A stretch of DNA of 64,000 nucleotides. It comes from Pedobacter helvus (lineage in GTDB: Bacteria; Bacteroidota; Bacteroidia; Sphingobacteriales; Sphingobacteriaceae). The position numbers were made by a program, and so were the translations under genes. The notes below the pieces were generated by a model that saw only the letters and a list, made by a program, of their open reading frames with translations, had not been told where the DNA came from and searched no databases. This document shows, piece after piece, positions 19,337 through 28,725 of this stretch. Positions within the stretch are counted from its first letter, which is position 1; each line of letters starts with the position of its first letter. The stretch is taken from contig NZ_SRMP01000008.1 of the NCBI RefSeq assembly GCF_005925325.1, positions 1-64,000 on the forward strand, in the 5' to 3' direction.

Positions 19337-19395
19337 TACCAAAAGGCGGTAGCTGAAAAGCCAAAATAGAGTAAGCAAAACTAAAAACCAATGTT

Positions 19396-20382
19396 ATGAA
19401 AACTTTAAACTTAAAAAATGCGCTATCTTTAATTGCTATGTTATTAGCTTTCTCGGCGCTATTTCAGGCTTGTAAAAAAGACAAAACTTCTAGAAATGCT
19501 GCCTATAGTGCTAGAGAATTCACTGCTTTATTTGGTCCAAAAGCACAGCAGATACAAATTAATGCCAATGTTTCTAACACCTTTACTTTACAAGGTGGCA
19601 CCAAAATCACCATTCCGGCAAATGCCTTTAAAATGAATGGTGTGCCTGTTACCGGAAATGTAGTCATTACCGCTGGCGAATTTTTAAAACGTAGTCATGT
19701 GGTATTTAGCGGTACCAATACCAACCACATTAGCGGTGCACCTTTAGAATCAGACGGTTTTATATTTTTAAATGCCTCTGTTAATGGCACAAATGTAGAC
19801 AAGCAGTTAGCTACAAATATCCAAATGGCGATACCTACCACCAACACTCGTAATACTCAAATTTGGGAAGGCGTAGAAAAAGTTGATAATGCGAACCAAA
19901 TGGCTTGGCAAGCACCAGTGCAAAACGCCAATGGCGCAGCTGGTGATATCCCTCGTGAAAGTAAACCACAAGCAGGTTTCTACAATTTCGAGATGGGAAA
20001 TTTAGGCTGGATCAATTGCGATGTATTTTACGCCTACACTAATCCTAAAACAACGACTAGAGTAAGCATAGCGAACAATCCAGGTAGCTTTGCAACTTTT
20101 ATGGGTTATACTGGCGAAACCTTTGTTTTCTTTTGTGCCAAAGGCAGCAATGTGGTAGCACAGCTATATACTTACGATGGCCCTAATGGTGTAAAAAGTT
20201 ATACCAACATGATGCCAGTGGGAGTTCAAGGCAAATACATCTCTTTCTCTATCAAAGATGGAAAATACTATTATGCAGAACAGGAAACCACCATCACTAC
20301 AAATCAGAACATTACTTTAACGCTCTCCGAAACTACTGAGGCAGGTATCCAACAAGTAATCAACTCGTTAAACACCTATTAA
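19396..20382 (+). CDS. Hypothetical lipoprotein with PANAF-type beta domain
   Basis: Exported lipoprotein of 328 residues with signal peptide and Cys26 (FQAC, followed by KKDK). Residues 55-150 contain GGTKITIPANAF and then GNVVITAGEF, a beta-rich pattern seen in several Bacteroidota surface proteins. The remainder is beta-rich with no motif I recognise. It is first in a three-gene rightward set ending in the TPR-CHAT protein, and divergent from the sigma factor. A surface or periplasmic sensing role is possible but unproven. Confidence 0.6.
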   Translation: MKTLNLKNALSLIAMLLAFSALFQACKKDKTSRNAAYSAREFTALFGPKAQQIQINANVSNTFTLQGGTKITIPANAFKMNGVPVTGNVVITAGEFLKRSHVVFSGTNTNHISGAPLESDGFIFLNASVNGTNVDKQLATNIQMAIPTTNTRNTQIWEGVEKVDNANQMAWQAPVQNANGAAGDIPRESKPQAGFYNFEMGNLGWINCDVFYAYTNPKTTTRVSIANNPGSFATFMGYTGETFVFFCAKGSNVVAQLYTYDGPNGVKSYTNMMPVGVQGKYISFSIKDGKYYYAEQETTITTNQNITLTLSETTEAGIQQVINSLNTY

Positions 20383-20401
20383 GATATCCCAATCTAATTA
20401 A

Positions 20402-20436
20402 AAAAAGACGAAGTTCATTTTGGGCTTTGTCTTTTT
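20402..20436 (+). terminator. Terminator after the lipoprotein gene
   Basis: A 12-base stem (AAAAAGAC plus GAAG pairing with CTTTGTC plus TTTTT, one G-U pair), an 11-base loop and a T run. An upstream start for the next gene at 20420 would lie inside it, which supports the start at 20480. Confidence 0.75.
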
Positions 20437-20479
20437 ATCGTTTGTAAATCAATCTAATATTTCCCTATATTTATTAGCC

Positions 20480-22492
20480 ATGACCAAATTGTTAACCTCC
20501 ATATTGCTCTGTTTTTGTTTAACGACGATGTTGAAAGCGCAAGTAGTATTACCTAGTGATACAGTTCCAGCAATTATCCATCATCAAACAGAAAATGGCG
20601 TTACCAAATTTACTAGCGAGTTGCGTCCTTTAAGGGCAATTGCAGGTGCTCCAGCCCCATTCTATACTTATTTTTGGGAATTTGGAGATGGTGGTTTTAG
20701 CTTCGAAGAAAATCCTTCGCATGTATTTACAAGATACGATTCGATTATGGTACGCTTATTTGCTACCAACAACTATGATGACGGTAAGCGCCCTCCCACC
20801 CGACCAAAACCCATTGTTAGACCTCCTGTAACTCCAAAATCTGGTACAGCCAAGCCAATGCTTGCCGCCGACGGTAGTTCTAATTTATTTAAGATGGGCG
20901 GTAATATAGAAATGAAAACCAACTGTATGCCCAAACCTGGCGACGATATGATGTTGGTTTTCGGTTATCGTAACAAAGCAGAAAATGGTCAACAGAGCTT
21001 AAACGGCACCATTGCAATTTTATATAACGATGTAGAATTTAGCAATAATAATTTCGAATTGGCAGCTGCAAGAACTTATCACAACGAGAAAAAGTCAGAT
21101 TTAAAACCTCTACTGAATACGGCTTTTTTAAACAAAAAGAACGATAAACCCACATATTTTGCTTCTTTAGAGAATGGCATTTACCTATCTCCTACCGAAA
21201 AATTACTATTAAATGATCAGGCTAAAGCTTTTAGAAGTCAGCACAGCTGGAAGTTTGAAAATCTAGCGCAAAATGAGGAGCGCTTCGTTTTTATGCATTT
21301 CAAAACTACTCCAGAAATGTTAAAGGATACCAATGCCGTTGTTCGTATCTCGGGCGCTTTTATTCCTGACAATCCTCTGGTAGAAACTGAGTTTTTCAAC
21401 CTCGAATTGCAAATTGTTGCTTCCCACGATCCCAATAAAATGGTGCTACGTAAGAGCAGAATGAACTATCGTCTAACTGGCAAAAATAGAGAACTCACTT
21501 ACAAAGTACGCTTTCAAAACACGGGTAAAGGGCCTGCTAAAAAGATCGATGTAGGTGTAAATATCGCAGCAGTTTTTGATCCATCGACCTTAAAAGTGGT
21601 AAAGACCAAACCAGAAGTAATTACTTGCGATTCAGCTTACACCAACCAAAGTTGTCTAAAAACTTTCTTCCGAGCAGATAGCGTCCATTTTGTGTTCACC
21701 AATATCTACCTACCGGGTATGCAGCAAAAAGGAGTTAACGACGCCGACTCGACCCAAGGTTTTGTAGAATATAAAATTAGGTTTAAAGAGAAACCGCCAA
21801 AACTACCTATTAAAAGCGGTGCAGCTATTGTTTTCGATAAAAACGAGCCAATCTATACCAACAGAGCTACTGGTAGATTTAAAATGGGGCTCTCACCGGG
21901 AGTAATTGTAGGTTACGGCTTCCCTTTCGAAACCGACAACAATAACTACCTCAACCATAAAAATGTAGCTCTAGGTGCTACCTTATCGCCATACGCATCA
22001 CACCTATATTATTGGCAGGTAGAACTTTATTTCAATTCTTATAATGAAACAACTTACCGAGTGCCTATTAATACCGAAGTGAGGAAAGATACGGTGATTA
22101 ATAACGTGGCCTATCAAATTATGGATAAGCAGTTCTATAAAACCCAAAAAGTAGCCACAGTTAATGCTGTTCCTCTGCAAATGCGCTACAATTTAAGCAA
22201 GTATGTTGGAGTTGGCGCAGGTGCTTTAGTTGCTCTTGATTTATACTACAGAAGTTCTAGCGAATTACGTTACAAACTAAGAACCCAAAATGCTTCTGGA
22301 ACAGTATCTGATGTAGATTTAAATAGAGCGATGGAAGATTTTAAGGAAAGCTTTTCGGAAATCCGAGCATCTTTCTTTGCAGATATCCAATTAGGTTTAG
22401 TACGCGTAGGACCAGCATTAGGCTTTAGGTATATTTATGATCCTAAAACCAACAACAACCGAATGACTACTTATGTAAGTTGGAAGTTTTAA
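20480..22492 (+). CDS. PKD-domain protein with outer-membrane barrel-like C terminus
   Basis: Exported protein of about 670 residues from ATG 20480; the signal peptide ends near LKAQV (residue 21). Residues 40-95 are a PKD-type domain (FWEFGDGGFSFEENPSHVF). Residues about 310-460 contain a DUF11-like module for surface proteins (YKVRFQNTGKGPAKKIDVGV). The last 180 residues have alternating strands typical of a small outer-membrane barrel (YVGVGAGALVALDLYY, LGLVRVGPALGFRYIYDP), ending TYVSWKF with a terminal Phe. If right, the protein displays PKD and DUF11 modules on an outer-membrane anchor. A frame extension from 20420 is rejected because it starts in a terminator. Confidence 0.65.
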   Translation: MTKLLTSILLCFCLTTMLKAQVVLPSDTVPAIIHHQTENGVTKFTSELRPLRAIAGAPAPFYTYFWEFGDGGFSFEENPSHVFTRYDSIMVRLFATNNYDDGKRPPTRPKPIVRPPVTPKSGTAKPMLAADGSSNLFKMGGNIEMKTNCMPKPGDDMMLVFGYRNKAENGQQSLNGTIAILYNDVEFSNNNFELAAARTYHNEKKSDLKPLLNTAFLNKKNDKPTYFASLENGIYLSPTEKLLLNDQAKAFRSQHSWKFENLAQNEERFVFMHFKTTPEMLKDTNAVVRISGAFIPDNPLVETEFFNLELQIVASHDPNKMVLRKSRMNYRLTGKNRELTYKVRFQNTGKGPAKKIDVGVNIAAVFDPSTLKVVKTKPEVITCDSAYTNQSCLKTFFRADSVHFVFTNIYLPGMQQKGVNDADSTQGFVEYKIRFKEKPPKLPIKSGAAIVFDKNEPIYTNRATGRFKMGLSPGVIVGYGFPFETDNNNYLNHKNVALGATLSPYASHLYYWQVELYFNSYNETTYRVPINTEVRKDTVINNVAYQIMDKQFYKTQKVATVNAVPLQMRYNLSKYVGVGAGALVALDLYYRSSSELRYKLRTQNASGTVSDVDLNRAMEDFKESFSEIRASFFADIQLGLVRVGPALGFRYIYDPKTNNNRMTTYVSWKF

Positions 22493-22576
22493 GTTTTGCG
22501 TGATAAATTGTAGGTTTGAATATAGTGGTTGGTGATAACACCAAACCACAAGGTAATTTACTAAACCGTAAAACCT

Positions 22577-25213
22577 ATGCGCTGCCGTTGCCTTAAATAC
22601 GTCTGTTTACTGATTTTACTATTTCAAAGTAGCTCCTTACTAGCGCAGAGCGATTTACAAACCAAATTAAAAAGCTTTAAAGCAAACAACGACCTCAGCA
22701 ACTGGATTTACGAACAATTAGATTACGCTAACGAAAATCCTCAGACAGCAACTAATACCATCTTAAAGATTCAGCAAGAGCGCTGGCGGAATGCTCAAAC
22801 CGCTGAAGAACGTTTTGCCTGGTTAAATCTTCTTAGCACTTTAGCTTACTATCAATTGCTAGAGGGCAACATTTTTGGCTCCATCAATTCTTATGAAAAT
22901 GCCCTTAGTTTTTTCCGTAAGCACAATATTTTGGATTACGATGCTGTAGAATATATTTTTAAACCTCTAGGAAATAATTATACGCGACTTGGGGATTACG
23001 AACGAGCCTTGTTCATCCAAAAACAGAGCATAGAATTTCAGCATTTTTACAACGAAGACATCAATAAAACCGCAGCTATTTATTGTAACATGGCTATCTC
23101 CTATCGCTCAATGGGTAAATTGGAAGATGCCTATAAAGCCATAAGAACTGGGTTAGCATTAAAACCAGATCATTTTAATCGTATCATGCTGAATAACGTT
23201 TACGCGGATATACTGTACGATGATCAAAACTTTACGAAAGCCGCAACTATTATCGAAAGTAACATTAGTAAACAGAAGGCTAGCAATGTAGAAAATGCTT
23301 ATTGGCTAATGAGCTCCTATACTACGGCTGGCAATATCTATTTGCAGCTGCAACAAATTGGGAAAGCCAATACAGCTTACTCAAAAGCACTTCAATTACT
23401 GAATCAGTATTATCCTCATAAGAGATTAAGAGAAAGAGCAAACCTTTACACTCAAATTGGAGCAACTTATTTGGCACAAGGAATGCCAAAAGAAGCGATC
23501 GATTATGGACATAAAACTTTAAAAACCTTAGGGATCACTTCTACAAAAAACATTTATGGCGATAATAAATTGGTAGAAGTATTCATGTTATTAGCAAAGG
23601 CAAACCTACAGCTAAAACAATCGGAAAAAGCTTTAACGAATATCAATTTAAGTCTACTTTCTGCAGATAAAATTAGAAATGAGTTTGCCGCAGATAAAAC
23701 CAAAGAACGACTACAAGGCTACCTTAAACAAATTGCAGAACAAGGAATTGAGATCAGTTATCATTTATACGAACAAACCAAAGACGAAAAGTATTTACAG
23801 CAGATTTTAGCTTTGGCTGAACAAAGTAAAAGCCGAACCTTGCTAGATCAAATGCAGAGAAATCAGCAATCGGCATCTAAAAATATCAAAGGTGACAGCC
23901 TTTTCTTGAGAAAGCAGAATTTGGAACGTAACATCAGCTATCTAGAGAAACAGGCGATAGAAGAACCAAATAGGAACCCGACTAAAAACATTGAGGGCTT
24001 AAAATATGATTTGGCTTTAGTTAATAAAGCACTCTCTAAAAAATATCAATACTTAAATTTGGATGATTACCAAACAACCATCGAAACTGATAAGCTTGCT
24101 AATCATCGTTTTATAGAATACTTTATTGGTGAAAAGGATGTCTACATCATTAATATCCACCAAAACAAAATAGAGAACGTAATTAAGTTGCCAAATGCAA
24201 AGGGAATAAAGCTAGAGCTACAAAAATTTCTTCAAACTTATTTTCATAATGGTGCTAACGCGATGTTAAACAACCCCAAGGCTTTTTTTCAGGCATCTCA
24301 TCGCATCTATCAATTGATCTTGGAACCAATAAAACTGAAACCAAACGAACAATTAACCATTATACCCGATGGAGTTTTGGGCTATCTTTCTTTTGATGGG
24401 TTGATTACCCGTAACAACTACACCGAGAACATCAGCAAATGGCCTTTCTTAATTAAATATATCGCAACAGATTACGCGTTTTCTATTCAAACGCTACAAA
24501 CAGAAAAGAAAGTAAATACATCAACATCATTCACTGGTTTGTTTATAACGCACAGTGAGGGCAACAAAAGGGAGCTAAAGGCAATTACCACAGAGGCCGA
24601 TTTAATCAAAAAATATGTAGCTGGCGATTTTCTATTTGATAAAGCAGTAAACCCACAATCTTTTGAGCAGCTATTTACCAAAAGTAGGGTAATGCATATT
24701 GGTACGCATGCCTACTTAACCGGCATCAACAACGAACCTACTTTAGATTTCGGCAAGGAAAAGATGTATTTGTTTGAGCTTTCGGCGAAGCAAAGTGCAC
24801 CGTCTTTAGTAGTGCTAAGCGCTTGCCAAACAGCAGATGGCATATTGGCTAATGGAGAAGGTATTATCAGTTTATCTAGAGGTTTTAATGCCATTGGTAC
24901 CGCAGCCACTATTGCCAGCTTATGGAATGTAAACGATGAGGCCGCAGCGCAAATTATGGCGAGTTTCTATCAATCGCTCGAAAAAACTAAAGATGCCAGT
25001 GAAGCACTTCGTGAGGCAAAATTAAATTGGCTTAACTCACCTAAGATCAGTAACGCTGTTCTACTACCTTACTATTGGGACAGTTTGATTTATATGGGAA
25101 AAAGTCAAAAAATTGACATCAACAGACCATTAAATTGGCTATTATACAGTTCAATTTTAGTTACTACTATAATTGGAATTATAATTTACTTTTTCTTGCG
25201 AAGAAAAGCTTAG
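22577..25213 (+). CDS. TPR-CHAT caspase-like membrane protein
   Basis: An 878-residue protein with a signal-like N terminus (about 1-23) and TPR repeats (about 75-330, for example GNNYTRLGDYERALFIQKQS). A long helical linker (about 430-500) leads to a CHAT domain (about 570-840) and one C-terminal membrane helix (about 850-872) followed by RRK. The CHAT domain is a caspase-like cysteine peptidase. The catalytic His711 in HIGTHA and Cys750 in LSACQT are both intact, as is the SLWNVNDEAA segment. The topology suggests the protease faces the periplasm. CHAT proteins take part in regulated proteolysis, separase-like and in some defence systems. Here the neighbours are a sigma/anti-sigma pair, a lipoprotein and a PKD protein, pointing to signalling. 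The substrate is unknown. Confidence 0.88.
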   Translation: MRCRCLKYVCLLILLFQSSSLLAQSDLQTKLKSFKANNDLSNWIYEQLDYANENPQTATNTILKIQQERWRNAQTAEERFAWLNLLSTLAYYQLLEGNIFGSINSYENALSFFRKHNILDYDAVEYIFKPLGNNYTRLGDYERALFIQKQSIEFQHFYNEDINKTAAIYCNMAISYRSMGKLEDAYKAIRTGLALKPDHFNRIMLNNVYADILYDDQNFTKAATIIESNISKQKASNVENAYWLMSSYTTAGNIYLQLQQIGKANTAYSKALQLLNQYYPHKRLRERANLYTQIGATYLAQGMPKEAIDYGHKTLKTLGITSTKNIYGDNKLVEVFMLLAKANLQLKQSEKALTNINLSLLSADKIRNEFAADKTKERLQGYLKQIAEQGIEISYHLYEQTKDEKYLQQILALAEQSKSRTLLDQMQRNQQSASKNIKGDSLFLRKQNLERNISYLEKQAIEEPNRNPTKNIEGLKYDLALVNKALSKKYQYLNLDDYQTTIETDKLANHRFIEYFIGEKDVYIINIHQNKIENVIKLPNAKGIKLELQKFLQTYFHNGANAMLNNPKAFFQASHRIYQLILEPIKLKPNEQLTIIPDGVLGYLSFDGLITRNNYTENISKWPFLIKYIATDYAFSIQTLQTEKKVNTSTSFTGLFITHSEGNKRELKAITTEADLIKKYVAGDFLFDKAVNPQSFEQLFTKSRVMHIGTHAYLTGINNEPTLDFGKEKMYLFELSAKQSAPSLVVLSACQTADGILANGEGIISLSRGFNAIGTAATIASLWNVNDEAAAQIMASFYQSLEKTKDASEALREAKLNWLNSPKISNAVLLPYYWDSLIYMGKSQKIDINRPLNWLLYSSILVTTIIGIIIYFFLRRKA

Positions 25214-25217
25214 CCGC

Positions 25218-25565
25218 CTAATTTACTTTGAAATAAATACGCTGAGGATATTTACCAAAAACAAACTCCACAATTTCGCAAAGCCATATTTTCAGGTCAA
25301 CATTTCGTTTTTGATAGCGCTCTAGAAAATAGTTTCCGCCTCCACCTAAATTAGCTTCACCCAAGCGAATTAATGTCATAAATTCAGCCTTATCAATAAT
25401 GTCATCAGCAATGGTAAGTGTAACTTCGGCTGCACTACTCACCAAATACAACCATTCATCAGCGCCTTGTATCATTTGCAAATCTTCAGGGTCACCTTTC
25501 CATTCGGGCAAATCGATATACCAATCGCCGTTAGCAACTTTATAAAACCTAAAATCACGTTTCAT
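25218..25565 (-). CDS. Small hypothetical protein coupled to GlgB
   Basis: A 115-residue soluble protein, conserved-looking with WYIDLPEWKGDPEDLQMIQGADEWL and a C-terminal GKYPQRIYF. I do not recognise a family with certainty. Its ATG overlaps the GlgB stop codon by one base (TAATG), so it is translated after the branching enzyme and probably expressed with it. No signal peptide, membrane helix or catalytic motif is evident. Confidence 0.6.
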   Translation of the reverse strand: MKRDFRFYKVANGDWYIDLPEWKGDPEDLQMIQGADEWLYLVSSAAEVTLTIADDIIDKAEFMTLIRLGEANLGGGGNYFLERYQKRNVDLKIWLCEIVEFVFGKYPQRIYFKVN

Positions 25566-27547
25566 TACTTAACAGTTTTCTTAAAAATAGTTACTGCTAA
25601 GGGCGGTAAATTAATAGCAATAGACTGTTTCTGACGCTGATGAACGATATTTTCCGTCGACTTTGCTTCTAAATTCAATTGATTGCTTCCGTAAAATTCT
25701 TTGGCATCGGAATTAAAAATTTCCTTCCACTTCCCTTTTACCGGAATTCCAATCCGATAGTTTTCTCTATAAACAGGTGTTAGATTAATGGCAATCACCA
25801 AAGTATCTTTTGCTTTATCAGACCTTCTCTGGAAAACATAAACAGATTGATCTGCATCATCCGCTTCCTGCCACTCAAAACCTTCGTAAGAGAAATTATG
25901 ATGATATAACGCAGGTTCCGTTTTAAGTAATTCATTAAGTGCCTTTACTGTTCTCGACATTCCTTTATGTGGTGCGTGTTCCAGTAAGTCCCAGTTTAGA
26001 GATTGCAAGCAGTTCCACTCTGAGGTTTGGGCAAATTCTCCTCCCATGAACAATAACTTCGCACCGGGATGTGTCCACATGTAAGCGTACAAAGCTCTCA
26101 AATTGGCAAATTTCTGCCATTCATCACCTGGCATTTTATAAATCATCGGCGATTTACCATGTACCACCTCATCATGCGATAAGGGCAACATAAAGTTCTC
26201 GGTGAAAGCGTAAGTCATGCTAAAAGTAAGCTGATGATGATGATGTTTCCTTGCAATTGGATCAAGCTTGAAATACTTCAGCGTATCGTTCATCCAGCCC
26301 ATCATCCATTTCATGCCAAAACCTAAACCGCCAGCATAAACTGGGCGGGTTACACCATCGTAAGTGCTACTTTCTTCGGCAATGGTTTGTATACCTTTAA
26401 AATTCCCATAAAGTGCTTCGTTCATGTCTTTGAGGAATTTTACCGCTCCTAAATTCTCGGTACCACCATATTCGTTGGTTCCATATTCGCCCTCATTTCT
26501 GCTAAAATCGAAATACAACATCGAAGCCACCGCATCTACTCTTAATCCATCCAAGTGGTATTTATCAATCCAAAACATCGCATTGCTGATTAAGAATGAG
26601 CGCACTTCATTCCTATCGTAGTTAAAAATGTACGACTTCCAATCGGGATGGAAGCCCTTACGCATATCCGAATGCTCGTACAAATGTGTACCATCGAAAT
26701 GATACAACCCATTAGCATCACCTGGAAAATGTGAAGGCACCCAATCTAGAATTACAGCGATGTTATTTTTGTGAAATTCTTCAATCAGCAACATCAAATC
26801 TTGTGGCGAACCGTGACGGGAACTAGCAGCATAATATCCGGTTACTTGATATCCCCAAGATGGATAATACGGATATTCCATTACCGGTAGAAACTCGACA
26901 TGGGTAAAACCCATCTCTAGTACATAAGGAACCAACGTTTTGGCAATTTCTCCGTAACTCAATACTCTTTCAGGATTTGAGGGATCACGCTGCCACGAAC
27001 CCAAATGCACTTCATAAACAGAAATGGGTTGGTCTAATGCATTTTTCTTTTCCCGCTTATTGAGCCAAACTTTGTCTTTCCATTGATAATCGGTGTCCCA
27101 AACTATGGATGCCTTATGTGGTGGATGTTCTGCATGTAATGCATAAGGATCGCTTTTTTCTAAATCCTCGCCATCGAAACCTTTGATGTAATATTTATAA
27201 ACCTCGCCTTTTTTAATGTGAGGAATAAAACCTTCCCAAATGCCAGACTCATCCCAACGATTGTACAACAAATGACTTTCTCTGTTCCAACCATTAAAAT
27301 TAGCCATAACACAAACCTTCTGTGCATTTGGTGCCCAAACCGAAAAATACACACCATCTACTCCATTCACTTTACACAAATGCGCACCCATTTTTTCGTA
27401 GAGCTTAAAGTGCTTTCCTAAAAGAAATAGGGAAATATCGAAATCAGTTAGCAAGCTATGTTGCCAAACAGCAGATTGATATTTTTCAAAAGCATTTTCT
27501 GCGGCAACTGTTTTAGGTTTAGCGGTTTTGGTGTTTCGTTTGGCCAT
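25565..27547 (-). CDS. glgB: 1,4-alpha-glucan branching enzyme (GH13)
   Basis: Cytoplasmic enzyme making alpha-1,6 branches in glycogen, 660 residues. An N-terminal CBM48 module (about 60-150, VYFSVWAPNAQKVCVMANFNGW) precedes the GH13 barrel with DWVPSHFP and GLRVDAV (nucleophile Asp338). The acid/base Glu391 is in TIAEESS, with LSHDEVVHGK following. The C-terminal beta domain reaches residue 655. Length is slightly shorter than the 730-residue enterobacterial enzyme, as usual for this N-terminally short type. It lies among glucan genes with GH31 nearby but no glgA/glgC in the window. Confidence 0.93.
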   Translation of the reverse strand: MAKRNTKTAKPKTVAAENAFEKYQSAVWQHSLLTDFDISLFLLGKHFKLYEKMGAHLCKVNGVDGVYFSVWAPNAQKVCVMANFNGWNRESHLLYNRWDESGIWEGFIPHIKKGEVYKYYIKGFDGEDLEKSDPYALHAEHPPHKASIVWDTDYQWKDKVWLNKREKKNALDQPISVYEVHLGSWQRDPSNPERVLSYGEIAKTLVPYVLEMGFTHVEFLPVMEYPYYPSWGYQVTGYYAASSRHGSPQDLMLLIEEFHKNNIAVILDWVPSHFPGDANGLYHFDGTHLYEHSDMRKGFHPDWKSYIFNYDRNEVRSFLISNAMFWIDKYHLDGLRVDAVASMLYFDFSRNEGEYGTNEYGGTENLGAVKFLKDMNEALYGNFKGIQTIAEESSTYDGVTRPVYAGGLGFGMKWMMGWMNDTLKYFKLDPIARKHHHHQLTFSMTYAFTENFMLPLSHDEVVHGKSPMIYKMPGDEWQKFANLRALYAYMWTHPGAKLLFMGGEFAQTSEWNCLQSLNWDLLEHAPHKGMSRTVKALNELLKTEPALYHHNFSYEGFEWQEADDADQSVYVFQRRSDKAKDTLVIAINLTPVYRENYRIGIPVKGKWKEIFNSDAKEFYGSNQLNLEAKSTENIVHQRQKQSIAINLPPLAVTIFKKTVK

Positions 27548-27576
27548 AAGGATATTTCCTGTAAGATAGATATTAT

Positions 27577-28236
27577 TTAATGAAGCATGCTAGGTAAATA
27601 GCCATGTAATCGCAAATCATCTAAATTATTGATGTTATAATTGCATCCGTTATGAAGGAGTATTGTTCTAGATGCATAATTTAATACATGTTGATAGTAA
27701 TGATCTGTAATTACAAAGCCCTTGTACGACAACATTAAGTTGATATTTGTTTTGATTTCTTCAATTAAAAAAGGAGATAGCTGAGAAAAAGGTTCGTCGA
27801 GCAGTACATATTTAGCATCGCTATAAATCATCAGCAAAGTTTCTGCTAAACGCCTATATCCGCCAGAAAGGCTACCTATTTTCTCGTTTAAGTTATCCCG
27901 AAAGACAGGCAATTTGAGCAGTAAATTTTGATATTTATTGGTATACAGCTTTACCACTACGCCCAATTTTAAGTAATGCGGAATAAAAAATGATTGTGAT
28001 AAATAAGCAAACTCGCCAGTAAGAAATCCTTTTGAAACTATTTTATCATCAATCCTTAAATGTTTGTAATGAGGACTAATTGTACCGAAGATAATTTTTA
28101 ATAAGGTGGATTTACCGCAGCCATTTCTGCCTAAAACACCAACAACTTCGCCTACGCCACATTTCAAATAAACGTTGTTTAGCACAGGTCTACCATCGAA
28201 ACTATGTTGTACGCTGTCTACAAAAAATTCATCCAT
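27577..28236 (-). CDS. ABC transporter ATP-binding protein
   Basis: A 219-residue ABC ATPase with Walker A GRNGCGKST (residues 36-44), signature SLSGGYRRLAE, Walker B YVLLDEP and a switch His in ITDHYYQHV. Overlaps the membrane gene upstream by 19 bases, so the two form a unit. Length and the isolated single ATPase suggest an exporter or a regulatory ABC pair. The partner is unusually small for a transmembrane domain. Confidence 0.85.
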   Translation of the reverse strand: MDEFFVDSVQHSFDGRPVLNNVYLKCGVGEVVGVLGRNGCGKSTLLKIIFGTISPHYKHLRIDDKIVSKGFLTGEFAYLSQSFFIPHYLKLGVVVKLYTNKYQNLLLKLPVFRDNLNEKIGSLSGGYRRLAETLLMIYSDAKYVLLDEPFSQLSPFLIEEIKTNINLMLSYKGFVITDHYYQHVLNYASRTILLHNGCNYNINNLDDLRLHGYLPSMLH

Positions 28237-28541
28237 AGCCAGCAGAGTGTTAATGAGAGAGCAAAAAGACCAAATTCGATGCTAAAGAATGTACCTAAAA
28301 TACGTCGGTAACTGAGGCCTAAATTGTAATAGTAGAAAATACGATAACTGAAGAACAGCTTTTCAATAGCGACCGTGGTTATATAGCCTAATAACTTGAA
28401 CGCAAAGGCTAGGTTGTATAGATTTACCTTGTCAAATCCTTTGAGGTAAAATAAGTTTAACCAAAATAAACTTAAGGCAAAGTTTAAAACAAAAACCAAT
28501 TTGAAATGATGCAAGTAAAGAATTTTTAGCTTTTGATACAT
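28218..28541 (-). CDS. Small three-helix membrane protein, ABC partner
   Basis: A 107-residue protein, almost entirely hydrophobic, with predicted helices at about 14-35, 41-64 and 81-107, and aromatic- and Lys-rich linkers. I recognise no family. Its stop codon lies inside the ATPase gene (19-base overlap), so the pair is translationally linked. Such a small membrane partner could oligomerise to build a channel or could anchor the ATPase. The function is open. Confidence 0.6.
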   Translation of the reverse strand: MYQKLKILYLHHFKLVFVLNFALSLFWLNLFYLKGFDKVNLYNLAFAFKLLGYITTVAIEKLFFSYRIFYYYNLGLSYRRILGTFFSIEFGLFALSLTLCWLWMNFL

Positions 28542-28577
28542 TTCATTTTTTTTAGAGGCTAATTGTACTAATCTCCG

Positions 28578-28665
28578 CTGACCCTGAAATAAATTTACTT
28601 CGTAGCTATTGCATGGTCAGGGTGACGGCAATTCCGCAGCTTTCCGCTTTGCTACAGGTCAGCAT
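28578..28665. repeat. Composite intergenic repeat, copy 1
   Basis: Contains CTGACCCTGAAATAAATT, CAGGGTGACG and CTACAGGTCAGCAT. The same blocks recur in other arrangements at 34056-34116 (inverted) and 58612-58686. Confidence 0.6.
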
Positions 28666-28682
28666 CAGTTCTACAGAATAAG

Positions 28683-28715
28683 AGACCTGCAAGATTTTGG
28701 AAACCTTACAGGTCT
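28683..28715. repeat. Palindromic repeat downstream of GH31
   Basis: Imperfect palindrome with AGACCTG at one end and CAGGTCT at the other, and AAGaTTT / AAAcCTT inside. It may serve as the transcript end for the GH31 gene, which stops 11 bases further right and runs leftward into it. Confidence 0.45.
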
Positions 28716-28725
28716 ATGAGAATTA

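Larger units (their letters stand above)
18887..19395. other. Divergent intergenic region with two repeat types
   Basis: A 509-base spacer with no gene. It holds a palindrome (19002-19034), a GCAAAG-rich repeat (19132-19211) and a candidate promoter for the lipoprotein (19308-19336). Confidence 0.6.
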
